Shown: positions 47,338-56,605 of the stretch, piece by piece
Position numbering within the stretch: position 1 is the first letter of the stretch
How the letters are laid out: each line of letters opens with the position of its first letter
Source of the DNA: Oscillibacter sp.
GTDB taxonomy: Bacteria > Bacillota > Clostridia > Oscillospirales > Oscillospiraceae
Assembly (NCBI RefSeq): GCF_028693505.1
Contig: NZ_JAQUVF010000010.1
Span: 1 to 64,000 of the forward strand
Length of the DNA stretch: 64,000 bases
Direction of reading: 5' to 3'
The notes under the pieces: generated by a model
The model's input: the letters and a program-made list of their open reading frames with translations, nothing else
Told to the model about the DNA's origin: nothing
Databases searched by the model: none
Translations under genes and position numbers: made by a program

Positions 47338-49452
47338 TTGATTGAAAAAATTGCGCACAAGTTGACGAGACGGCCAAAGCTGGTGGCTATGATTGCAGTG
47401 CTGCTGCTCATTCCGTCTGTTCTCGGCTATATCTCCACGAAGGTCAACTATGATATTCTATCGTATCTTCCCCAGGATCTGGAGTCCTCTCAAGGCGAAA
47501 AGCTGCTGGAGGAGCCTTTCCAGATGGCAGCCACCAGCATGCTGGTGGTGGAGAATATGCCTGCCGGCTGGTCCAACAACCTCATCAACGAAATTGAGAA
47601 GATTCCCGGCGTTTCCAACGCCGTGTGGATCAGCAACATGGTGGGCATCCAAATCCCCACTGACATGATTCCCGCCAGCTTCCGGGATATGTTCTTCTCC
47701 GGCGACGCCACCATGATGATCATCCAATACAGTCACCCCGGCGCCTCCGACGAGACGATGAAGGCAATTGAGCAGGTCCGCTCCGTCTGCAACGACAACT
47801 GCTTCCTTGCCGGCTTTTCCGTGGTCATCAAGGACACCCGGGATCTGATGAACAGCGAGCTGCCGCTTTTTGTGGGCCTTGCGGTGCTGCTGGCCCTCGT
47901 TGCCATGGCGCTGACGCTGGAGTCCACCATTCTGCCGCTGCTGCTGATGGGTAGCATTGGCTTCGCCGTTCTCTACAATTTCGGGTCTAACTTCTTTTTG
48001 GGGCAGATTTCGTACATCACAAAAGCAATCGCGGCGGTTTTGCAGCTGGGCGTTACCATGGACTACTCCATCTTCCTCTACCGCCGATACGAAGAGGAGC
48101 GCCCCAATTACGAGGACAATCGGGACGCCATGACCCAGGCCATCATCGCCGCGTTCCGCTCCCTCTCCGGCAGCAGCCTCACCACCATCGCAGGCTTTTT
48201 GGCGCTGTGCTTCATGCGCCTCACGCTGGGGCGCGATATCGGCATTGTCATGGCCAAGGGCGTGGTTCTGGGCGTTGTCACCGTCATTTTCGTCCTGTCC
48301 GCTTTTTTGCTGCTCTTCAGCGACCAGCTGGACAAATACACCCACAAAACGCTGATTCCCAGTTTTGACCGGGTCAACGGCTTCGTCCTGCGCCACAGCA
48401 AGGCGTTCGTGCTGTTGCTGTTGGTGCTGTTCATTCCCGCGCTCTATGCGCAAAACCACGCATCCATCTACTACAAGCTGGACGAATCGCTTCCCCGGGA
48501 CCTTCCTTCCATTGTCGCCAACCAAAAGCTAAAGGACGACTTCGACATGGCCACCTCCCACTTCATCATTTTGCGGGATGACCTCACTGCCGCCGAAATG
48601 AGTGATCTGGAAAACCAGATCGACGCTGTCCCCGGCATCACCTCCGTCGTTTCCTACCATGCCATGCTGGGCAACGGCATTCCGGATTTCTTCATTCCGG
48701 ACGCGGTCAAAAACATGCTCAAGCAGGGCGGCTACCAGATGATGATGGTCAACTCCCGCTACGCCCCCGCCTCGGATGAGATTGCCCAGCAGCTGGACGC
48801 GCTGGACGGCCTTGTAAAATCCTACGATTCCTCCGCCATGGTCACGGGAGAAGGCGCCATGACCAAGGATTTGATTGAGACCAGCGCGGTGGATTTCAAA
48901 GTCACCAACTATATTTCCATTGCCGCGATCTTGATCATTGTGGCCATCGTCTTTCAGTCCCTTTCCATCCCCGTGGTGCTGGTGGCCGCCATTGAGCTGG
49001 CCATCTGCATCAATCAAGGCGCACCCTATTTTACCGGTGCGGCAATTCCGTTTATCGCGCCTACCGTTATCAGCTGCGTGCAGCTGGGCGCCACCGTGGA
49101 TTACGCCATTTTGATGACCTCCCGGTTCCAGGAGGAGCTGCGCAAGGGATGCGGGCGAAAGGAAGCCGTCCGCATCGCCGCCACCACCTCTGACGCCTCC
49201 ATCATCACCAGCGCGCTGGTACTGTTTTGCGCCACGCTGGGCGTGTCCTTTGTCTCCTCCATCGATTTGATCGGTGCCATTTGCATCATGCTGGCCCGGG
49301 GCGCGGTCATTTCCGCGATCATCAGCATTTTCGGCATCCCCGCGGTGCTGTATGTCTGCGAGCCGCTGTTCCGGAAAACCACCCGGTACTGGGACGCACC
49401 GCCTCCTGTCAAGAAGCGCAAAGAGAAAAAGGGCGAGCTTGTGGCTCACTAA
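47338..49452 (+). CDS. MMPL/RND-family transporter
   Basis: Two repeats of TM bundle, GVTMDYSIFLYRRYEEE and GATVDYAILMTSRFQEE motifs; TTG start. Confidence 0.9.
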   Translation: MIEKIAHKLTRRPKLVAMIAVLLLIPSVLGYISTKVNYDILSYLPQDLESSQGEKLLEEPFQMAATSMLVVENMPAGWSNNLINEIEKIPGVSNAVWISNMVGIQIPTDMIPASFRDMFFSGDATMMIIQYSHPGASDETMKAIEQVRSVCNDNCFLAGFSVVIKDTRDLMNSELPLFVGLAVLLALVAMALTLESTILPLLLMGSIGFAVLYNFGSNFFLGQISYITKAIAAVLQLGVTMDYSIFLYRRYEEERPNYEDNRDAMTQAIIAAFRSLSGSSLTTIAGFLALCFMRLTLGRDIGIVMAKGVVLGVVTVIFVLSAFLLLFSDQLDKYTHKTLIPSFDRVNGFVLRHSKAFVLLLLVLFIPALYAQNHASIYYKLDESLPRDLPSIVANQKLKDDFDMATSHFIILRDDLTAAEMSDLENQIDAVPGITSVVSYHAMLGNGIPDFFIPDAVKNMLKQGGYQMMMVNSRYAPASDEIAQQLDALDGLVKSYDSSAMVTGEGAMTKDLIETSAVDFKVTNYISIAAILIIVAIVFQSLSIPVVLVAAIELAICINQGAPYFTGAAIPFIAPTVISCVQLGATVDYAILMTSRFQEELRKGCGRKEAVRIAATTSDASIITSALVLFCATLGVSFVSSIDLIGAICIMLARGAVISAIISIFGIPAVLYVCEPLFRKTTRYWDAPPPVKKRKEKKGELVAH

Positions 49453-49495
49453 AAAAACTGCCGGACACGAAAAGCGTGTCCGGCAGTCTTTTTTA
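49451..49495. terminator. bidirectional terminator
   Basis: AAAAAAACTGCCGGACACGAAAAGCGTGTCCGGCAGTCTTTTTTATTTT. Confidence 0.9.
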
Positions 49496-50437
49496 TTTTG
49501 CGCACAGGTCCTTTGCAACTTCCACAATATGCTCCGCGCTGAGGCCAAACTGCTTGAGCAGGGCCGCCGCGGGACCGGAATGTCCAAACTCGTCGTTGAC
49601 GCCGATCCGGCGGACCGGCGTGGGGCACTTTTCACTCAAAAGTGCGCACACCGCTTCTCCCAAACCGCCAACGATGCTGTGCTCTTCGCAGGTGATGATC
49701 TTGCCGCACTCGCGGGCGGCCTTCACCACCAGCGCCTCGTCCAAAGGCTTAATGGTGCAAAGATTGATGATGCGGGCGGAGATTCCGGCCTCCCGCAAGG
49801 CCTTTCCGGCCTCCACGGCCTCGTTGACCATCAATCCGGTGGCAAGAATGGCCACATCGGTGCCGTCTTGCAGCGTCTCGCCCTTCCCGATCTGGAAGCG
49901 GAACGTCTCCTCCTCATGGAATACGGGGACCGCCAGCCGGCCAAAGCGCAGATACACGGGGCCGACGTACTCGTAGGCCGCCAGAACCGCGGCTCTTGCC
50001 TCCACATCGTCGGACGGGCACATGACCACCATGCCGGGGATCGCGCGCATCAGGGCAAAATCCTCGCAGCACTGGTGGGAGGCGCCGTCCTCGCCCACGG
50101 AGATTCCGCCGTGGGTGGCGCCGATCTTCACATTCAGGTGGGGATAGCCCACGCTGTTGCGGATCTGCTCAAAGGCCCGCCCTGCGGCAAACATGGCAAA
50201 GCTGGATGCAAACGGCACCAGTCCCATGGATGCCGCGCCGGCAGCCACGTCGATCATGTCCGCCTCGGCAATGCCGCAGTCAAAGTGACGGGTGGGAAAT
50301 GCTTTTTGGAAGGTAGCGGTCTTTGTGGCGCCCGCAAGGTCCGCGTCAAAGACGATCAGGTTTTCATGCCGCGCGCCCAGTTCCTTGAGCGCGTTGCCAT
50401 AGCTGTCCCGGGTGGCGATCTTCTTCACGTCTGCCAT
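49493..50437 (-). CDS. transketolase C-terminal (pyrimidine-binding) subunit
   Basis: GIAEADMIDVAAGAASMGLVPFASSFAMFAAGRAFEQIRNSVGYP. Confidence 0.92.
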   Translation of the reverse strand: MADVKKIATRDSYGNALKELGARHENLIVFDADLAGATKTATFQKAFPTRHFDCGIAEADMIDVAAGAASMGLVPFASSFAMFAAGRAFEQIRNSVGYPHLNVKIGATHGGISVGEDGASHQCCEDFALMRAIPGMVVMCPSDDVEARAAVLAAYEYVGPVYLRFGRLAVPVFHEEETFRFQIGKGETLQDGTDVAILATGLMVNEAVEAGKALREAGISARIINLCTIKPLDEALVVKAARECGKIITCEEHSIVGGLGEAVCALLSEKCPTPVRRIGVNDEFGHSGPAAALLKQFGLSAEHIVEVAKDLCAK

Positions 50438-50438
50438 G

Positions 50439-51284
50439 TTACATTCCCTCCACTTCTGCCAGGTGAGCGGAAAGCTCTTTCATGGCAAGTTCGTACTCCT
50501 CATCGTTGGGGGCCTTTCCATGCCAGCCGGCCTGATTTTCCATGTAGCTGACGTCCTTGCCCTTGACGGTTTTCATCACGATGGCAAAGGGAACGTCCCT
50601 GGTGCTCTTGGCCTTTGCGAAGGCCGCTTCCATCTGGTCAAAATCATGCCCGTCGATCTCGGCAACCTCGAAGCCGAAGGCGCGCAGCTTTTCGGGAATG
50701 GGATAGGGGCTCATGACCTTCTCCACGCTTCCGTCGATCTGCAGGCCGTTGTTGTCAATGATGACGCACAGATTGTCCAGACGGTAGTGATGGGCAAACA
50801 TGAATGCTTCCCACACCTGCCCCTCCTGCAATTCGCCGTCGCCCAGCAGTGCATAGACCCGGCAGTCCTTCCCCTGATACTTTGCCGCCAACGCCATGCC
50901 GGCAGCGGCGGAAATGCCCTGCCCCAGCGAGCCGGTGGACATATCCACCCCCGGCGTCAGGTTCATGTTGGGATGGCCCTGCAAATGGCTGCCGATATGG
51001 CGCAGGGTCAGCAGGTCCTCCTCCGGGAAAAAGCCCCGCAGCGCCAGCGCGGCGTAAAGGCCCGGCGCGGTATGGCCCTTGGACAGCACAAAGCGGTCCC
51101 GCTCCTCCCACTTGGGGTTTTGGGGATCGACCCGCAATTCCTTTTCATAAAGATACGCAAATAAATCCGCCGCAGACAGGCTGCCGCCCGGATGGCCCGC
51201 CTTGGCCGCATGGGTCCCCTTGATGACACCCATCCGCACGATGCAGGCCGCAGCCATCAGCTGCTTTTTTTCATTTGTTGTCAT
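50439..51284 (-). CDS. transketolase N-terminal (TPP-binding) subunit
   Basis: HAAKAGHPGGSLSAADL; YALLGDGELQEGQVWEAFMFAHHYRLDNLCVIIDNNGLQIDG. Confidence 0.92.
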   Translation of the reverse strand: MTTNEKKQLMAAACIVRMGVIKGTHAAKAGHPGGSLSAADLFAYLYEKELRVDPQNPKWEERDRFVLSKGHTAPGLYAALALRGFFPEEDLLTLRHIGSHLQGHPNMNLTPGVDMSTGSLGQGISAAAGMALAAKYQGKDCRVYALLGDGELQEGQVWEAFMFAHHYRLDNLCVIIDNNGLQIDGSVEKVMSPYPIPEKLRAFGFEVAEIDGHDFDQMEAAFAKAKSTRDVPFAIVMKTVKGKDVSYMENQAGWHGKAPNDEEYELAMKELSAHLAEVEGM

Positions 51285-51421
51285 AAACGCCCTCCCTTTC
51301 CGGTTTTGACCGGAGATCAGTCACGTTTTTCATTATATGCGAAACCGGTCGAAAATACAATAGGAAAGACGCATCCGATTCGCCCAATTCGCCCATTCCA
51401 TTGGCGGCGCAGCGCTCTTTT

Positions 51422-51979
51422 TCATTCGTTCCCGCTGGGGATCGGCAGGTCTACGATATCCAGTCCCCTTTGCATGGCGTACTGCATGGTATATTGGGTG
51501 CCTCCGGCAGTGCCGTCAAAGGCGGCAATCAGCAGCGAGGCGTGATCCACCATGTAGCGGTCCCGCCGCTGCATACAGGTGGGCGTGTACTTCGCCGAGA
51601 CCAGCGTCTCCAGATCGCACCCTTCCACCAAGTGCTGATACCGCGCCCGTTGCGCCGCCGTCCACCCATCCGCCTGCGTGGGACAGGGCACAGCCGCCTC
51701 CACCGTGACATCCGGGTGGCGCTCGCGCAGGGCCATCACGCACTCGCAAAAATACAGGTCGCACCCCAGCGCCATGCCGCACAGGAAATGGCGGTACCCC
51801 TCCTGATAGGCGGCCTCCACCGCGTCCTGCATCCGTCGTTTCAAAAGCAGGCACCGCTGGTCCGTCTCGTCGAACCGCCACGGCAGCTTTCCGGGACGAT
51901 GCCCGGTAAAGCAGCAAGTCTCCTGTCTTGCCCGCACAACACCAGCCTCCTCTTTCAGAATACGGATATTATAGAACAT
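51422..51979 (-). CDS. SLOG/DUF1273-like protein
   Basis: CCFTGHRPGKLPW...HFLCGMALGCDLYFCECVMALRER; start uncertain. Confidence 0.75.
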   Translation of the reverse strand: MFYNIRILKEEAGVVRARQETCCFTGHRPGKLPWRFDETDQRCLLLKRRMQDAVEAAYQEGYRHFLCGMALGCDLYFCECVMALRERHPDVTVEAAVPCPTQADGWTAAQRARYQHLVEGCDLETLVSAKYTPTCMQRRDRYMVDHASLLIAAFDGTAGGTQYTMQYAMQRGLDIVDLPIPSGNE

Positions 51980-52044
51980 ATGTTTGCATTTGTAAAGGCC
52001 GTTTTCCAATTTTTGGGGAGAAAGGCACTCTTCACGTCCCTTTT

Positions 52045-52090
52045 TTAAAAAAGCCGGGGAAGCAGGCACAGTCCCTGTGTCCGCTTCCCC
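52045..52090 (-). terminator. intrinsic terminator (minus strand)
   Basis: GGGGAAGCGGACACAGGGACTGTGCCTGCTTCCCCGGCTTTTTT. Confidence 0.8.
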
Positions 52091-52100
52091 ATCTCACCGC

Positions 52101-53447
52101 TTATTGCAGCGCCCGCTGCACATTGGCGCGAATTTTTTCCACAAGCTCCCCGTAGCGCTCCAGTTCCTCCGCGCTCAGTCCCTGTGTCCGGCAGCGCTCA
52201 TAGTCCTCCTGCGCAACGCACAGGTCTGCAAGGACCCGCTGGGCCGCGCTCAGACAAAGAATGCGCATCTGCCGGACGCGGCTCTTTTCCGTGGGCCGCC
52301 TCTGCCCTGTTTTTTCCTTTGGCGTCTCCACAGCGGCGGTCTGGATCAGCCCCTTGGCGGTCAACTTTTGCAGTGTGGACGCCAGGGTCCTGCGGGGAAG
52401 GTCCAGCACGTCCGCCAGATCCTTCCATGGGCCTACCCAGACCGTCTGACTCAGGTAGCGCATCAGCCGGGTCTCCTGCATGGAAAGGCCGTATTTCAGC
52501 GCCACAGTCTCCAGATAGGCCTCCAGCAGCTTGCGCTCCCGGAACGCGTCCAGCAGCTGGCCTTCCCCGGCAATGGCGGGTACGCTGATCCGCTCGTCCC
52601 CCAGCTTTTTGGACCCCGGCAGAATGGCCGGCGGCACTGCGCCGTCTCCCGCGGCCTCCACCAGAAACTTATAGACCTTCAGCCGGCTTTTCTCATAGTC
52701 CTCCTCGTCCAGAACGGTTTTGAAAAAGCGGTTGTAATATTCAAACACCGTCAGCTTCATCCGAATCGTCTCCGTGATGCTGAGACTTTGGCTGGCGAGG
52801 GAGCCCTTGGTCTTGACATAATAATAGATTGGGACCTGCAAGGCATAAAACCGCTCCGCAAAGCGGATGTACTCCAAATTGAACATGAAGTCCTCACACC
52901 AGCTGATCTCCGGGTTCATTTGCAGCCGGTGCCGTTCCACCAGCTCCCGGCGGTACAGCTTATTCCAGAGCACGCCATAGTAAAAATCCGCCGGGCGCTC
53001 CATCATGTGGGCGGCATACTCCTCCCGGGAAAGAACGGTGGTTTCCTCGATGTCCCCCTTATGCGAGACCCGGTCGCCCACCACGCGGTAGAAATCGGAG
53101 ATCACCAGATCGCACTGGTGCTCCCAGGCGGTGCGGACCAGTTGGCTGGTGGCGTCCTGGGTGATCCAGTCGTCGCTGTCTAAGAATTGCAGATACGTTC
53201 CCTTGGCCTGGGCGATGCCGATGTTTCGGGTGTCGGAGACGCCGGTGTTTTCTTTATGGATGACCCGGACCCGGGGGTCCTGGCGGGCATAGGCGTCACA
53301 AAGCGCGCCGGAGCCGTCCCGACTTCCGTCGTTCACCAGCAACAGCTCAAAATCGCCGTACTCCTGCCCCAAAATGCTCTCCACGCAGCGGGCAATGGTC
53401 CCTTCCGCGTTATAAACGGGCACGATGATGCTGACTGTTGGATTCAT
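52101..53447 (-). CDS. GT2 glycosyltransferase fused to C-terminal MarR-like winged helix
   Basis: N-term VSIIVPVYNAEGTIARCVESIL, LQFLDSDDWI; C-term DLADVLDLPRRTLASTLQKLTAKGLI followed by a long helical segment; single uninterrupted ORF. Confidence 0.8.
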   Translation of the reverse strand: MNPTVSIIVPVYNAEGTIARCVESILGQEYGDFELLLVNDGSRDGSGALCDAYARQDPRVRVIHKENTGVSDTRNIGIAQAKGTYLQFLDSDDWITQDATSQLVRTAWEHQCDLVISDFYRVVGDRVSHKGDIEETTVLSREEYAAHMMERPADFYYGVLWNKLYRRELVERHRLQMNPEISWCEDFMFNLEYIRFAERFYALQVPIYYYVKTKGSLASQSLSITETIRMKLTVFEYYNRFFKTVLDEEDYEKSRLKVYKFLVEAAGDGAVPPAILPGSKKLGDERISVPAIAGEGQLLDAFRERKLLEAYLETVALKYGLSMQETRLMRYLSQTVWVGPWKDLADVLDLPRRTLASTLQKLTAKGLIQTAAVETPKEKTGQRRPTEKSRVRQMRILCLSAAQRVLADLCVAQEDYERCRTQGLSAEELERYGELVEKIRANVQRALQ

Positions 53448-53458
53448 GCCTTTCTCCT

Positions 53459-54601
53459 TTACACCGTCTCGGCGCCAATGTGGACGGGCACGCCATTGAC
53501 CTCCACGCCCTCCTCCGCCCGAATAAGGATGTAGCGGGCGCCGTCGATCATCCGGGTCTCCACCAGATCGCCCCGGCCGGAGCTTACCCGGATGCTCACA
53601 TCCGGCGTGCGCACTTCCAGCTGCTTGGTATCCACCAGATTTTTGGGGCTGAGGTCCGCGCTCTCCCCGTAGGCACCGTCGTACTGCGTCTCAAACGCCC
53701 CCACCCGGTCCGCCGGCACGCCGCAGTTTTGCAGCACCTGCCGCACGGTGCCCTTGGATACCGTCAAAGGCTCCTCCACATGGTTTGCCTTGTGCTCTTC
53801 AATCATGCTGCACAGCCGGTCATGGACTGCCTGTACTACCTGATAGCTGCAATCCTCCGAAAGCGTGTCCCCCAGAATGGATTGGAACGTCTCCCGCTGC
53901 ACCGCCGCCGGCATGGGCGCGGCGGCGAGGAACACGGCATTTACAAACTGCTCGTGGGTCTGCGCTGCGTCACGGGTGTACAGCAGGGCATTGTAGAGAT
54001 TGGTGCTGCGCTCATCAAAGGCGGGAAATAAAAAGCCCGTCTCCGGCGCGGACACCACCCAGTCCGCCGCCAGCGCCCGGAACTGCCGCTCGTGGACGAA
54101 GTAGCTCAGGGCCTCCTTGGTCTGCTTCACCGGGCAAACGCTGCACAAAATGTAGGAAAACGCCTCGCTGGACGCGTCGTCCTGCCGCTCCCCGTCCTTG
54201 GAGCGATAGGGCACGTCGTAGGCGTCAGAGGCCAGCAGGATCAGGTAGTTTCCCTCCATGTCCACGCTGGCGATGGCGCGCTGAAAAAAGGCCTCCACCG
54301 CCGTTTCGTCCCGCAGCTCCGACCGGCGCAGATCCATCAGCAGACGGTGCTCCTCCCCTTCCGCCACCTGCCGGGTGTCGAAGGCGATGTTCAAAAGGTT
54401 TTTCTCCAGCGTGCCGGAGAGTGTCTTTCGCAAGATCTCCAGCAGCTTGCCGCTCTCCTCCTGACTCATCAGCGCCAGAGACTGGTCAAACCGGGAGATG
54501 ATCTCCCGGTTTTCATTCACATAGCAGCCGCAAACATGGGTGATCTGGCTTTTCTCCGCCCGAAAGCGGCGGCGAAGCTCTGCAATTTCTTTTTCGTTCA
54601 T
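53459..54601 (-). CDS. DUF4317-family protein
   Basis: MNEKEIAELRRRFRAEKSQITHVCGCYVNENREIIS N-terminus. Confidence 0.75.
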   Translation of the reverse strand: MNEKEIAELRRRFRAEKSQITHVCGCYVNENREIISRFDQSLALMSQEESGKLLEILRKTLSGTLEKNLLNIAFDTRQVAEGEEHRLLMDLRRSELRDETAVEAFFQRAIASVDMEGNYLILLASDAYDVPYRSKDGERQDDASSEAFSYILCSVCPVKQTKEALSYFVHERQFRALAADWVVSAPETGFLFPAFDERSTNLYNALLYTRDAAQTHEQFVNAVFLAAAPMPAAVQRETFQSILGDTLSEDCSYQVVQAVHDRLCSMIEEHKANHVEEPLTVSKGTVRQVLQNCGVPADRVGAFETQYDGAYGESADLSPKNLVDTKQLEVRTPDVSIRVSSGRGDLVETRMIDGARYILIRAEEGVEVNGVPVHIGAETV

Positions 54602-54643
54602 TAGTCTCCTCTTGCTTTCAAATTGATCTTCTTATAGGGAACT

Positions 54644-55363
54644 TCAAACAGGCGCGTCCGTGGCGGACTCTTTTTTGACGAGTCGATAGACCCGCATGTA
54701 CATCAAAATCACAAACACCACAAAGACGGCGGAGGCCGCTCCGCTGCCGATCATGGCGCACGCATCGTAAAATCCATGGAGGAACACGGCGACAACATAG
54801 CTGCGCCGGAGATTCCGGCGGGCGCCCACCTCATCCCCGCAGTTTTCCAGCAGCTTGGCCCGTCCGTAAAACACGCCCATGAACACCGCGAAGGACATGT
54901 GCCCGGGAATGGCGCAAAGCGCCCGGGGCAGCGCCACAGACAGTCCGTACTGAAAGACATACTGGAGGTTTTCAAAGGCGGCGAAGCCCAGAGAGAGAAA
55001 GACCGCGTAGACGATCCCGTCAAAGCGGTAATTAAAATTAGGGTCCCGCCATGTCCGCCGCCGGAGAAGGTAAAATTTCATTCCCTCCTCCACCAGCGCC
55101 ACCACCAAAAATGCCAGCAAAATGGTGTATACGGGGCTGCCCGGGTCCACCAGCGTGTAGAGAATGGTCTCCCCCAGTGCCTCCAGCACGCCGGAACACA
55201 GCGCCGCCACCACGCCCAGCCCCAGCAGGGCGGCCAGCAGCCCCGGCGGCTCCTTTTCCACAGTGTCGTGCTTGTAAATATACCGCAGAAGCAGCAGCGC
55301 CGGCAGCAAAGCAGCCAGAACATACACTGCAAGGATCGGCAGCAGCGGCATCATCCAAACCAT
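54644..55363 (-). CDS. PrsW-family intramembrane metalloprotease
   Basis: Polytopic, VEEGMKFYLLR, FENLQYVF, HFYDA-like HGFYDAC. Confidence 0.85.
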   Translation of the reverse strand: MVWMMPLLPILAVYVLAALLPALLLLRYIYKHDTVEKEPPGLLAALLGLGVVAALCSGVLEALGETILYTLVDPGSPVYTILLAFLVVALVEEGMKFYLLRRRTWRDPNFNYRFDGIVYAVFLSLGFAAFENLQYVFQYGLSVALPRALCAIPGHMSFAVFMGVFYGRAKLLENCGDEVGARRNLRRSYVVAVFLHGFYDACAMIGSGAASAVFVVFVILMYMRVYRLVKKESATDAPV

Positions 55364-55449
55364 ATCCGCTCTCTCCTTTCGCGATTTTTCTTATTGTACT
55401 CCCCCGCAGCGCTCTTCGGCAAGATGATTTTGACAATCGCCTGCGGGCG

Positions 55450-56283
55450 TTACCGGGCCCGAAGCTGCCAGAACGCCACGGCGCTGGCCGCCGCCACATT
55501 CAGCGAATCCACCTGGTGGGACATGGGAATCCGCACGGTGTAATCACACGCCGCGATGGTGCGCGGGGACAGCCCGTCCCCTTCCGTCCCCAGCACGATG
55601 GCCAGTTTTTCCTCCGCCATGAGCCGCTCGTCCTCGATGCTGACAGCCTGCTCGCTCAGCGCCATGGCCGCCGTTTTGAAGCCAAGCGCGCGCAATCGCT
55701 CCATCCCCGGCTGGGGCCACTGCGCGCACGCGCTGCCGATGCGGGTCCACGGCACCTGAAAAACCGTCCCCATGCTCACCCGCACCGCCCGGCGGTACAG
55801 CGGGTCGCAGCACGTGGGCGTCACCAGCACGGCGTCTATGTTCAGCGCCGCGGCGGAGCGAAAGGCCGCTCCCACGTTGGTGGGGTCCACGATCCCCTCC
55901 AGCACCGCCACCCGCCGGGCCGTGGCGCACAGCGTCTCCACCTCCGGCAGCGGAGGCCGGCGCATGGCGCACAGCACGCCCCGGGTCAGCGGGTAACCCG
56001 TGAGCGCCGCCAGAAGCTCTTCGTCCGCCGTATAGACGGGAATCTCCCCGCAGCGAGCAAGGATTCCCGCCGCCTGCCCGGTGATGTGCCTGCGCTCCAT
56101 CAGCAACGAGACCGGCTCATATCCGGCGTTCAGCGCCCGTTCGATCACTTTGGGACTCTCCGCAATGAAGATGCCCTGCTCCGCTTCCTGCCGGGAGCGC
56201 AGCTGCGCTTCCGTGAGGCGGGCAAAGGCATCCAGTTCCGGCATTGCAAAATCGGTGATTTCGATTATCGTTGGCATAAGCAT
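55450..56283 (-). CDS. TrmH/SpoU-family RNA methyltransferase
   Basis: LEGIVDPTNVGAAFRSAAAL; IVLGTEGDGLS; IPMSHQVDSLNVAAASAVAFW. Confidence 0.92.
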   Translation of the reverse strand: MLMPTIIEITDFAMPELDAFARLTEAQLRSRQEAEQGIFIAESPKVIERALNAGYEPVSLLMERRHITGQAAGILARCGEIPVYTADEELLAALTGYPLTRGVLCAMRRPPLPEVETLCATARRVAVLEGIVDPTNVGAAFRSAAALNIDAVLVTPTCCDPLYRRAVRVSMGTVFQVPWTRIGSACAQWPQPGMERLRALGFKTAAMALSEQAVSIEDERLMAEEKLAIVLGTEGDGLSPRTIAACDYTVRIPMSHQVDSLNVAAASAVAFWQLRAR

Positions 56284-56605
56284 CTCCTCGCAGCGTTACT
56301 GCCCCTATGATAGCACACAATGGCGCCGCCAACAATCGCCGTTGCGGAAATTCTGTCTCCGGCGAACCGGTCAACACGGCGAGTGAGGGGCAAACTCCGC
56401 CCGATGCTGCGCGAAACAGGCGTATTTGCCGCCGGCAAATGCGCTGTCTCAAAAGATACATCTACATATATATGCGTAAAAAGGCGAATTCTCTTAAAAT
56501 TTGTGGTATCATACGATAAACTTGTCATAACTGGATTTATATGAGATATTTGCGGGTTGCTCCATTTTGGCGCGCCAAGGCGCGGTGCGGATATCTTAGT
56601 AGGGA

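Noticed and set aside
55051-56310. 419-aa plus-strand ORF opposite prsW/trmH
   Set aside because: Antisense with Pro/Arg/His-rich shadow composition.
56395-56450. Possible c-di-GMP riboswitch (GGGGCAAACTCCGCCC) upstream of the kinase
   Set aside because: Only a superficial GGCAAAC match; the conserved GEMM-I core and tetraloop/receptor elements were not found.
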